Notes under the pieces: model-generated
What the model was told of the DNA's origin: nothing
Database searches by the model: none
Seen by the model: the letters and a program-made list of their open reading frames with translations, nothing else
Translations under genes and position numbers: made by a program
Shown here: in pieces, positions 6,856-14,671 of the stretch
How positions within the stretch are numbered: position 1 is the first letter of the stretch
Layout: each line of letters opens with the position of its first letter
Assembly (NCBI GenBank): GCA_016292445.1
Contig: JAEDIN010000018.1
Span: forward strand, 1 to 26,025
Direction of reading: 5' to 3'
DNA from: Oscillospiraceae bacterium
Lineage (GTDB): Bacteria > Bacillota > Clostridia > Oscillospirales > Oscillospiraceae
DNA: 26,025 nucleotides

Positions 6856-8637
6856 TTATTCTTCGGTCTCGCCGACAAGTGCAATATGCAGCTCGTCAAG
6901 CTGCTTCTGCTCGACGACGGAGGGTGCGCCCATCATGACATCCTGTGCGTTCTTGTTCATCGGGAACGGGATTATCTCACGGATGGAGTCCTCGCCTGCA
7001 AGCAGCATCACAATGCGGTCAACGCCCGGGGCGATACCGGCATGGGGAGGTGCGCCGTAGCAGAAGGCATTGTACATTGCCGGGAACTTTGCCTTGACAT
7101 CGCCCTCGCCCAGACGCACAAGCTCAAACGCCTTTATCATTATCTCGGGGTCGTGATTACGCACCGCGCCCGAGGACAGCTCAACGCCGTTGCACACGAG
7201 GTCATACTGATATGCGGTGATGCTCAGCGGATCAATTTCGCCGCTTTCAGCCTTTTCGAGCACCTCGAGACCGCCGTTGGGCATCGAGAACGGGTTATGG
7301 CAGAACTCCAGCTCGCCGGACTCCTCGCCTATCTCGTACATCGGGAAATCGACTATCCAGCAGAACTCGTAGCGCTCCTTGTCCATGTGACCGGGAACTG
7401 CATTACCGAGCATCTTGCGCATGACGCCTGCGGTTTTCTGAGCGACAAGCTTCTTGCCTGCCGTCACGCCGACAAGGCAGCCGGGCTTGAGACCCAGAGC
7501 GTCAACAACAGCCTGCTTTCTGTCCTGAAGGAACTTGGCTACACCGCCTGCAAGCTCGCCGTTTTCATCGACCTTGAACCAGTAGGGCTTGACACCTGCC
7601 TGAACCTCGACCTCGGTGCAGAGCTTGTCGATATTCTTGCGGGTCATGTCGCAATCGGTGACGACGATCGCCTTGACGGTGTTGCCCTCGGCAAAGGGCG
7701 GAAACTCCGTGCCCTGAACAAGCTCGGTGATATCCTCAACTACGAGGTCAATACGCAGATCGGGCTTATCCGAGCCGTACTTTTCCATGGATTCGTTAAA
7801 GCCTATGCGCTTAAACGGTGCCTCGGAGGCGATATCATAAGTACCGTATTTTGCAAATATCGGGGGCAGAACATCCTCGATGACCGCAAAAACATCGTTC
7901 TGCTCGGCAAAGGACATCTCCATATCGAGCTGATAAAATTCGCCGGGTGAACGGTCGCCGCGAGCGTCCTCATCGCGGAAGCAGGGCGCGATCTGGAAGT
8001 AGCGGTCGAAGCCGGAGGTCATGAGAAGCTGCTTAAACTGCTGGGGTGCCTGCGGCAGAGCGTAGAACTTGCCGGGGTGCTTTCTTGCGGGAACGAGGTA
8101 GTCTCTTGCGCCCTCGGGGCTTGATGCGGTAAGTATAGGTGTGGTTATCTCAAGGAAACCATGCTCCATCATCGACTTGCGCAGTGCCGCAATGACATTG
8201 CAGCGCAGGATGATATTCCGCTTTACGGCAGGATTTCTCAAGTCGAGATAGCGGTATTTAAGACGCGCGGTTTCGTCCGCTTCTCTGCTGCGGTTAATCT
8301 CAAACGGCAGCTCGTTGTAGCGGCAGCGGCCGAGAACCTCGATCTTTTCGGGAACGACCTCGACATCGCCGGTGGCCTGCTTGGGATTTTTGCTGGCGCG
8401 CTCGCGGACAGTGCCTTCAACGGAAATGGTGCTTTCCTTGTTGATGTCCTTTATTATCTTCATCATGTCCTCGGTCTCGACTACAACCTGCGTTGTGCCG
8501 TAGAAGTCGCGGACAACGACGAACGCAAAGTTTTGGCCGACCTCGCGGACATTCTCCATCCAGCCGACTATTTTGACCTTCTGGCCCACATGCTCCAAAC
8601 GGAGCTCATTGCAGGTATGTGTGCGGGACTGTGTCAT
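6856..8637 (-). CDS. aspS: Aspartyl-tRNA synthetase
   Basis: A 593-residue class II synthetase of normal bacterial length that charges tRNA-Asp. It has an N-terminal OB-fold anticodon-binding domain (about 15-105), class II motif 2 with FRDEDARGDRSPGEFYQLD near 220, the bacterial GAD insertion (about 300-410), and motif 3 with GAPPHAGIAPGVDRIVML near 540. Whether it also charges tRNA-Asn cannot be decided by eye. AAGGAGGG of the ribosome binding site lies in the end of hisS, and the ATG comes two bases after the hisS stop, so hisS and aspS are one transcript. No T-box leader is present at this gene. Confidence 0.97.
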   Translation of the reverse strand: MTQSRTHTCNELRLEHVGQKVKIVGWMENVREVGQNFAFVVVRDFYGTTQVVVETEDMMKIIKDINKESTISVEGTVRERASKNPKQATGDVEVVPEKIEVLGRCRYNELPFEINRSREADETARLKYRYLDLRNPAVKRNIILRCNVIAALRKSMMEHGFLEITTPILTASSPEGARDYLVPARKHPGKFYALPQAPQQFKQLLMTSGFDRYFQIAPCFRDEDARGDRSPGEFYQLDMEMSFAEQNDVFAVIEDVLPPIFAKYGTYDIASEAPFKRIGFNESMEKYGSDKPDLRIDLVVEDITELVQGTEFPPFAEGNTVKAIVVTDCDMTRKNIDKLCTEVEVQAGVKPYWFKVDENGELAGGVAKFLQDRKQAVVDALGLKPGCLVGVTAGKKLVAQKTAGVMRKMLGNAVPGHMDKERYEFCWIVDFPMYEIGEESGELEFCHNPFSMPNGGLEVLEKAESGEIDPLSITAYQYDLVCNGVELSSGAVRNHDPEIMIKAFELVRLGEGDVKAKFPAMYNAFCYGAPPHAGIAPGVDRIVMLLAGEDSIREIIPFPMNKNAQDVMMGAPSVVEQKQLDELHIALVGETEE

Positions 8638-8639
8638 AA

Positions 8640-9998
8640 TTAACCCTCCTTGATGACCGCGATCTGTGCACGGCGGTCGATTTCAGCCTTGATGTGCGCC
8701 GCAGCCTCTGCCACGGGCAGCTTTACCTGCTCACTCTTGAGCATATTCTTTACGGCAACAACTCCTGCCGCCATCTCATCCTCGCCGATGAGCACGACAA
8801 AGGGTATACCGAGCTTATCGGCATAGCTCATCTTTGCCTTGAACTTTTTCTTCTCGCAGTATAGCTGCGTGCGTATGCCCGCGTCACGCAGTGCCGTCGC
8901 CGCGGATATCGAGTAGCCCAGCTCCTCGGACATGGGGATGACCAGCGCATCGGCAGGTGCGGATACTATCTCGTCGGATAAAAGTCCCTGCTCGTTGAGA
9001 ACATAGAAAAGCCTTGTAAGACCTATCGAAATGCCGACGCCGGGCAGCGGCTTGTCTGTATAGTACTCGGCAAGATTATCGTATCTGCCTCCGGAACAAA
9101 CGGAGCCTATCTCGGGATGCTCTGTCATCTCGGTTTCGTACACCGTGCCGGTGTAATAGTCAAGACCTCGGGCAATCGAGAGATCGATGGCGAAGTTCTC
9201 CTCGGGAACTCCGAAATCGGCGAGGTACTTGGTCACGGTTTTGAGCTCCTCAAGGCCCTGATCGAACATTTCATCCATGCCCTTGTACCGTTCAAGACCG
9301 GAGATGACCTGTTCGATACTGCCGGACATTGCCATGAAATCCATAACATCGTCTGCCTTATGCGAGAACATATGCAGCTCGTCCATAAGTATCTGGCGAA
9401 CCTTGGTGGGGCCTATCTTATCGAGCTTATCTACCGTGCGCATTATTTCGCCGGCCTTCTCCTCCATGCCGGCCAAACGGTAAAAGCCGTTTAAAACCTT
9501 GCGGTTATTGACTTTTATCTTGAACTTTTTAAGTCCCAGCTCGGTGAAGGTGCGGTAGATTATAGCCGGAATCTCCGCCTCGTTTATGATATCAAGCTTA
9601 CCGTCGCCGATTATATCGATATCCGCCTGATAAAACTCTCTGAAGCGGCCTCTCTGCGCGCGCTCACCGCGATAGACCTTGCCTATCTGATAGCGGCGGA
9701 ACGGGAAGGTTAAGCTGCCGTAGTTTGCGGCAACATATTTTGCAAGAGGGACGGTCAAATCAAAGCGCAGGGCAAGATCGGAATCGCCCTTGTTGAAGCG
9801 GTAAATCTGCTTTTCGGTCTCGCCGCCGCCCTTGGCAAGCAGCACCTCGGCCGACTCAATCGCCGGAGTGTCCAGCGGCGTGAAGCCGTAGACGCTGTAA
9901 CAGCGACGCAGCGTTTCCATCATTTTTTCAAGCTTGACCTGCGGGGCGGGCAGCAGCTCCATAAAGCCCGACAGTGTGCGGGGTTCGACTTTCGCCAT
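8640..9998 (-). CDS. hisS: Histidyl-tRNA synthetase
   Basis: A 452-residue class II synthetase. Motif 2 region RYQIGKVYRGERAQRGRFRE lies near 105-125, the HisRS-specific ARGLDYYTGTVYE near 280, the GGRYDNL loop near 305, and motif 3 GVGISIGLTRLFYVL near 325, followed by the anticodon-binding domain. It is slightly longer than many bacterial HisRS proteins because of the middle insertion and a longer C-terminus. The ATG follows AAAGGA with about 8-base spacing. The 81-base gap to mgsA contains a strong hairpin but is too short for a T-box. hisS-aspS pairing is common in Firmicutes. Confidence 0.97.
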   Translation of the reverse strand: MAKVEPRTLSGFMELLPAPQVKLEKMMETLRRCYSVYGFTPLDTPAIESAEVLLAKGGGETEKQIYRFNKGDSDLALRFDLTVPLAKYVAANYGSLTFPFRRYQIGKVYRGERAQRGRFREFYQADIDIIGDGKLDIINEAEIPAIIYRTFTELGLKKFKIKVNNRKVLNGFYRLAGMEEKAGEIMRTVDKLDKIGPTKVRQILMDELHMFSHKADDVMDFMAMSGSIEQVISGLERYKGMDEMFDQGLEELKTVTKYLADFGVPEENFAIDLSIARGLDYYTGTVYETEMTEHPEIGSVCSGGRYDNLAEYYTDKPLPGVGISIGLTRLFYVLNEQGLLSDEIVSAPADALVIPMSEELGYSISAATALRDAGIRTQLYCEKKKFKAKMSYADKLGIPFVVLIGEDEMAAGVVAVKNMLKSEQVKLPVAEAAAHIKAEIDRRAQIAVIKEG

Positions 9999-10023
9999 TT
10001 TTATGTTCCTTTCAACACGGCTA

Positions 10024-10057
10024 AATGCTGTTATCCCGTTTTCGGGGTAACAGCATT
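10024..10057. other. Long hairpin between mgsA-like gene and hisS
   Basis: A 15-bp stem (10024-10038 with 10043-10057) has a TTTT loop on the + strand and one irregular pair. It lacks a U tract on either side, so it is not a canonical terminator. It lies in the hisS leader and might slow read-through from mgsA or protect the hisS 5' end. Confidence 0.5.
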
Positions 10058-10079
10058 CGCATGGTATTTTTCAAGAGAT

Positions 10080-10484
10080 TTACTTCCTTTTGGGATTGAC
10101 GATATTGCGCCAGTCAAGATCTCCGCGGCGCAGTCCCTGGACAAGCACCTCCGCCGTTGCGGCATTGGTTGCAAAGGGGATCTGGTACTGGTCGCAAAGG
10201 CGCTCTATCTTATTGATATCGTCAAAGCCGGCGGGATTTGACGGGTCGCAGAAGAACAAAACAAGATCTATCTCGTTATAAGCGATTCTCGCGCCTATCT
10301 GCTGCGCGCCGCCCTGATCGGCATGCATATACAGTGTAACGGGCAGACCCGTTGCTTCCGACACAAGCTTGCCTGTGGTGTTGGTGGCACAAACGGAGTG
10401 CTCGGCTAAAATACCGCAGTAGGCTATACAGAACTGAACCATCAGCTCCTTCTTTCTGTCATGTGCCATCAGTGCAATATTCAT
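10080..10484 (-). CDS. Methylglyoxal synthase homologue lacking the catalytic Asp
   Basis: A 134-residue MGS-like domain protein, close to the size of MgsA, which converts dihydroxyacetone phosphate to methylglyoxal. The family frame is clear: MNIALMAHD, ATNTTGKLVSEATG (phosphate loop), LVLFFCDP, IPFATNAATAE. However, the motif GGDQQ of E. coli and B. subtilis enzymes, whose Asp (D71 in E. coli) is the catalytic base, reads GGAQQ here (Ala60, codon GCG). The PHDPD stretch holding His98 is also altered to AGFDD, and the phosphate loop has Asn for the first Gly. Synthase activity is therefore doubtful; a sensor or regulatory role is possible. It has its own promoter and GGAGG. mgsA near mre/PBP2 genes is a known clostridial arrangement. 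Confidence 0.8.
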   Translation of the reverse strand: MNIALMAHDRKKELMVQFCIAYCGILAEHSVCATNTTGKLVSEATGLPVTLYMHADQGGAQQIGARIAYNEIDLVLFFCDPSNPAGFDDINKIERLCDQYQIPFATNAATAEVLVQGLRRGDLDWRNIVNPKRK

Positions 10485-10521
10485 ACTCGTCCTCCATCCA
10501 ATATTTATCCGTCAATGGTAC

Positions 10522-10550
10522 ATTATAAACAATTTTTCATCCTGTTTCAA
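10522..10550 (-). promoter_or_regulatory. SigA-type promoter of the mgsA-like gene
   Basis: On the - strand TTGAAA (10545-10550), 17 bases and a consensus TATAAT (10522-10527), about 40 bases before the start codon. It probably also drives hisS-aspS, since no other clear promoter is seen downstream. Confidence 0.8.
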
Positions 10551-10568
10551 TGCCTTTCGGCATAAAAA

Positions 10569-12734
10569 TTATTTTAAAAGGGACCCTTCGGTTTCCGTTA
10601 CATCGGTCGCTCCCTTGATGCTGAAATAGGTTTCCAGAATACTTCTGGCAACGGGCGCACAGTTTGCACCCGAGCCGCCTCGCTCGATGACAACGGCTAT
10701 CGCTATCTCGGGATCCTCAACGGGCGCAAAGCAGATGAAGATACCGTCGTTGGTTATAAACTCGCCCTTTTGTGCCGTACCGGTCTTACAGGCAACAGTT
10801 GAAGTGTTGTAATCGAAGAAGGTGGCATATGCCGAGCCGTCCGGATGCTTTGCAACGAGCTCCATACCCTTATGCACGGCGTCCCAGTTGTACTGCGGGG
10901 TTTTTACGGTACTCAAAACCTCATTCGTTCTCTGCATGACCTTTTCACTGTAATCATAGCTGCGGACTTCCTTGAGTATAGACGCGGAATGTCGCTGGCC
11001 GTTATTAGCGACCGCTGCGCAATACTCAGCAAGCTGGATCGGTGTGAAAATGCTGTCTGCCTGTCCGATAGCTGCCTGCAGGGTATCGCCGACGACCCAC
11101 TCCTGTCCGGCGTAGTCATAGTGGTTTGCCCTGTTGGACATATTGCCGGTCTCCTCGTAAATCTCGATGCCGGTGCTCTCGCCGAGGCCGAAGTCTCTGG
11201 CATATTTCTCCATATTATCAATGCCCAGATTGTTGCCGACACTGTAGAAGAAAATGTTGCAGGAGTCTCGCAGAGCCTCGGTTACATTGTCGTTGCCGTG
11301 GGTCAGGTGCGAGGAATATATCCAGCACTGAGGGGTGTAGCCCTGAGCGGCATACTTGGAGTAAACACCGGTGCACTTGATTCTGCTGCTCGTGCTTATG
11401 ACCTTCTCCGTCAGTCCCGCGATGGCGGTACAGGGCTTGAAGGTCGAGCCGGGGGCATAGGTGCCCTGAAGTGCCCTGTTAAACAAGGGAGAATACTTTG
11501 CCGTCAGAAGCTTCGAGTAATTTTCCATCATCGTTGCGGCATTGTAAGTCGGCCAGCTTGCTATCGCAAGCGGCTCTCCGGTCTTGACATTGACGACCAC
11601 CGCACCCGCGCCGGTTATCTCGTCATCGACCTTGGGCTCATCGTCGTCCTCGCCCTCGGGCTTGGGCTTTTCATCTGCTTCGGGCTCTTTCTCCTCTTTT
11701 TTATCGTCATTGCCGAAAAGATCCTCGCTTATATCATAGCCGCGTTCCTCTCTCAGGGCGTTAACGGTGCTTGCCAAAGCTCGCTCCGTTGCCTCCTGAA
11801 GCGCAATATCTATCGTCAGATACACATTATTGCCCGGCTGCGGTTCTGTGGTATAGGTCTTGGAAATTATCGTACCGTCTGCCGCACTCGTCACCTGCAC
11901 CTTGCCGTTCGTGCCGTGCAGATATTTCTCAAACGCGAACTCAACGCCGGATTTACCTACCTTGGCGTCACCCGAGTAGCCCAGCTCGGAGTACTTTTCA
12001 TATTCCTCGTCGTTCATAAGTCCGACATAGCCCAGAATATGCGCGGCATAAGTGGTGTTGTAACCTCTTATAAACGACTCCTTGACATTGACACCGACCA
12101 TATTATTCTCGCGTATGATGCTTATCAGTTTCATGTCGGCGTCCTGAACCAGGACATAGTCGGAGGTATTTATCAGATATCGGACATTGACCGCATAACG
12201 CACGCCGGCAATTATCCTGGCCTCCTCGGCGGTATAGTTGCTGTCTATCTCATATCGGGTACGCATACTCGACAGCAGCTCGACAGCCGTTGCGTTTTCA
12301 TCGACCTTGTTAGTCTTCATATACGCCTGCAGGCGTGCCTTGTCCGTATCGCTGATCTCGGTAAACTCAAACGGCGGCTCTGTGGTTATCGGCAGCTCGT
12401 CGATGTAATCCTCGCCGTACTCACGGATGAGCTTTACGAGCTTTAATATCGTCGCGTTTGAATCGACGCTTTCGTCGGCCGGGAACAGCTCACTTTCGTT
12501 TATCGTCAGGTCGTAGCTGGATTTGTTGGACACTATCACTCGACCGTAGCGGTCAAGTATGTTGCCTCTTGCCGCAACTACGGTCGAGGTCGTGACCTGC
12601 TGGTTGCGGCTTTCCTTATAATACGCCTCACCCTCGATTATCTGGAGCTTATACAGAAACACGAAATACACCGTAAGCAGTATTGCAAACAGTGCCGCGA
12701 GTATTATTAATCTGTCTTTTTTTATAACATTCAT
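10569..12734 (-). CDS. mrdA: Penicillin-binding protein 2 (elongation transpeptidase)
   Basis: A 721-residue class B PBP that cross-links peptidoglycan during elongation with the Mre/Rod complex. It has one N-terminal membrane segment (about 9-30), a PBP dimerisation domain (about 50-320) and a transpeptidase domain with active-site STFK near 428, the SCN triad near 490 and KTGTAQ near 650. Between the two domains, at about 340-371, is a low-complexity insert of Lys, Glu, Asp and Pro (for example EKEPEADEKPKPEGEDDDE). The ATG lies 11 bases after the mreD stop; the ribosome binding site is weak, suggesting coupling to mreD. Confidence 0.94.
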   Translation of the reverse strand: MNVIKKDRLIILAALFAILLTVYFVFLYKLQIIEGEAYYKESRNQQVTTSTVVAARGNILDRYGRVIVSNKSSYDLTINESELFPADESVDSNATILKLVKLIREYGEDYIDELPITTEPPFEFTEISDTDKARLQAYMKTNKVDENATAVELLSSMRTRYEIDSNYTAEEARIIAGVRYAVNVRYLINTSDYVLVQDADMKLISIIRENNMVGVNVKESFIRGYNTTYAAHILGYVGLMNDEEYEKYSELGYSGDAKVGKSGVEFAFEKYLHGTNGKVQVTSAADGTIISKTYTTEPQPGNNVYLTIDIALQEATERALASTVNALREERGYDISEDLFGNDDKKEEKEPEADEKPKPEGEDDDEPKVDDEITGAGAVVVNVKTGEPLAIASWPTYNAATMMENYSKLLTAKYSPLFNRALQGTYAPGSTFKPCTAIAGLTEKVISTSSRIKCTGVYSKYAAQGYTPQCWIYSSHLTHGNDNVTEALRDSCNIFFYSVGNNLGIDNMEKYARDFGLGESTGIEIYEETGNMSNRANHYDYAGQEWVVGDTLQAAIGQADSIFTPIQLAEYCAAVANNGQRHSASILKEVRSYDYSEKVMQRTNEVLSTVKTPQYNWDAVHKGMELVAKHPDGSAYATFFDYNTSTVACKTGTAQKGEFITNDGIFICFAPVEDPEIAIAVVIERGGSGANCAPVARSILETYFSIKGATDVTETEGSLLK

Positions 12735-12745
12735 AAGTCTTGTCT

Positions 12746-13252
12746 TTATTTGGTATCGGAATGGTTTTTAAACGGCAGGTACAGAAGCATAACGGGAGGT
12801 ATCGAAAGCGCCGTCTGCAAAAGCACCGTCAGAAGTCCCGGCAAAAGCTCGGCTCCGCTGAAAATCACCGCGCTCAAAAGCTGAACAAGTCCGGTCAGAA
12901 GCACTGCCGCGACGCTCATTACCATGAACACGAAGAAGCTTTTATTTATATAGAACTCCGAGGCGAAGCCCGCTCCGAAGCCCAATATAGAGAACACAAG
13001 CGTGTACATAAAAGTACTGTCGGTAAAGCTCAGATCAGTGAACAAACCGAGGCATATTCCGAACACAGCGCCGCGCACACCGCCGAGGAACATTCCGGCC
13101 GCCACCGCAGCGGCAGGCAGGATAAAGCCCTTGACACTGAAAATGCTCAATCGCGAAAACAGCAGGCTTTGCAGCAGCATTGCAAGCAGAAGATATACCG
13201 CATATTCAAGGAATACGCGCATTTTTCCCATATCTATCAGTCTGTTTAACAA
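12746..13252 (-). CDS. mreD: Rod shape-determining protein MreD
   Basis: A protein of up to 168 residues with about five to six membrane segments; it is the integral-membrane partner of MreC in the elongasome. Poorly conserved by nature, it is identified from size, hydrophobicity and position between mreC and PBP2. The start is uncertain: TTG at 13252, directly after the mreC stop and behind GGTGG, or ATG at 13231 or 13222. The last has GGGA five bases upstream and gives a start MRVFLEYA, closer to other MreD proteins. Confidence 0.85.
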   Translation of the reverse strand: MLNRLIDMGKMRVFLEYAVYLLLAMLLQSLLFSRLSIFSVKGFILPAAAVAAGMFLGGVRGAVFGICLGLFTDLSFTDSTFMYTLVFSILGFGAGFASEFYINKSFFVFMVMSVAAVLLTGLVQLLSAVIFSGAELLPGLLTVLLQTALSIPPVMLLYLPFKNHSDTK

Positions 13253-14101
13253 TTATTCCACCACTTCAAACTCTTTAACAACATAAACTTGAACGAGTGC
13301 GTTGAGGTCGCAGCCGGGCTTGATTATGCCGTACTCTACCTGACCGCCTGCCTCTGCCTGAACGGAGCTTATCGTGCCGATTACAAGCCCCTGCGGAAAT
13401 GCGCCGCCGGCACCGCTCGTCATGACCGTATCGCCGCTGAATATCTGCGCACCGTCGGCAAGATAGGTCATCTTCGCACTTCCTTCCTGCATCAGAGCAA
13501 AGTCGCCCACAAGCATACCTGCCGAACCGTTTTCGGACACGAATGCGCCGATATTGGTGTTTATATCAATGATCGTTCTCACGGTTGCCCATGTCGTACC
13601 GACCTCGATGACCTGTCCGACAAGAACGCCGTACTCCGTGATAACGCTGTCGCCGACTGCGATTTCGCTGCTTGTGCCCTTGCTAATCGTAAAAGAGTTT
13701 GCCCAGTTGGAGCTTGTCCACGAAATGACCTTCGCAGGCTCAAGCGTCATATCGCTGCGCTTTTCCTTGAACTCAAGCAGCTTGCGCAGTCGCTCGTTTT
13801 CCTCGACAGCCGCCTCGCCGTTACGGGCTTTCTCCTGTGCCTCGGTCAGTGCCTCGCGCAGTCGCTCGTTTTCTGCCTGGAGCTGGTCGTACTCATATAC
13901 ATAACCGTACAGGCCCTCGAGCCATTCCGCCATCGAGCTTACTATCCTCTGCACGGGGGCCTTCACCGTTCCGGACAGATTCTGCACCAGTCCGGCATTT
14001 CCCTTTAAAAGATAGGAGCTTATTCCGGCTATGAGTGCGACGACCAATACTATCGCACCGAGCTTTATTCCGTTTTTCTTAAGATAGCGTTTTACATTCA
14101 C
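13253..14101 (-). CDS. mreC: Rod shape-determining protein MreC
   Basis: A 282-residue bitopic protein of the elongasome. It has an N-terminal membrane segment (about 12-31), a coiled coil (about 68-110, with heptad-like QLQAENERLREALTEAQEKA), then the beta-rich MreC domain containing VISWTSSNWANSFTISKG and the conserved GVLVGQVIEVG. The start is GTG at 14101, overlapping the maf stop by four bases (GTGA), with GGAG about 11 bases upstream. mreB is absent from this window and is probably encoded elsewhere. Confidence 0.93.
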   Translation of the reverse strand: MNVKRYLKKNGIKLGAIVLVVALIAGISSYLLKGNAGLVQNLSGTVKAPVQRIVSSMAEWLEGLYGYVYEYDQLQAENERLREALTEAQEKARNGEAAVEENERLRKLLEFKEKRSDMTLEPAKVISWTSSNWANSFTISKGTSSEIAVGDSVITEYGVLVGQVIEVGTTWATVRTIIDINTNIGAFVSENGSAGMLVGDFALMQEGSAKMTYLADGAQIFSGDTVMTSGAGGAFPQGLVIGTISSVQAEAGGQVEYGIIKPGCDLNALVQVYVVKEFEVVE

Positions 14102-14670
14102 AACAGACGCACTCCAATTGTCTTAAGCATTTGTCCGAGCCTGCACAGCGGCAGCCCGACAACATTAAAATAGTCACCGTTTATCTTGCTGACCATAAGC
14201 GAGGCCTTGCCCTGTATTCCGTAAGCACCGGCCTTATCCATGGGCTCACCCGTAGCGATATAGGCGTTTATCTCCGCATCATCAAGCTCGCGGAACTCGA
14301 CACCTGTCCGCTCCGCCTGACTGAGCAGCTCATCGCCCCTTATGAGCGTAATGCCGGTATAAACCTCGTGGGTCTTGCCGGACAGCGCCTTGAGCATCGA
14401 GAACGCCTCGGCTTTATCGTGAGGCTTTCCCAGAACTTTGCCGTCAGCCCACACTATTGTGTCGGCTGCGATTACCACGGCATCGTCACCGTATTTTGCA
14501 GCGACCTCCCGTGCCTTTGCAGCGGAAAGGCTCTTTACTATTTCCTCCGGAGGCAGTCCCTCCGGTGTTTTTTCCTCGCCCTGTGCAGGGCAAACCTCAA
14601 AATCCGCAACGCCGATGACTCCGAGCAGCTCTCTGCGTCTCGGCGAGCCGGATGCCAAAACTATTTTCAT
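14098..14670 (-). CDS. maf: Maf-like nucleoside triphosphate pyrophosphatase
   Basis: A 190-residue protein that hydrolyses non-canonical or pyrimidine NTPs (dTTP, UTP and modified forms) to monophosphates and is linked to septum control. Family motifs are the start MKIVLASGSPRRREL, the catalytic region VVIAADTIVW near 71, and LGKPHDKAEAFSML near 85. An upstream in-frame ATG at 14757 would add 29 residues lying inside the U32 gene; I reject it because the family begins with this LASxSPRR motif. The ATG follows the U32 stop by one base. Maf before mreC is a classical Firmicute arrangement. Confidence 0.93.
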   Translation of the reverse strand: MKIVLASGSPRRRELLGVIGVADFEVCPAQGEEKTPEGLPPEEIVKSLSAAKAREVAAKYGDDAVVIAADTIVWADGKVLGKPHDKAEAFSMLKALSGKTHEVYTGITLIRGDELLSQAERTGVEFRELDDAEINAYIATGEPMDKAGAYGIQGKASLMVSKINGDYFNVVGLPLCRLGQMLKTIGVRLL

Positions 14671-14671
14671 A

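Noticed and set aside
9999..10079. T-box leader for hisS-aspS
   Set aside because: Only 81 bases are available, and no T-box sequence or specifier loop is visible.
10845..12446. A 533-codon open frame on the + strand opposite PBP2
   Set aside because: It is a shadow of mrdA on the other strand. The PBP2 frame has all catalytic motifs, and the antisense frame has no ribosome binding site or family resemblance.
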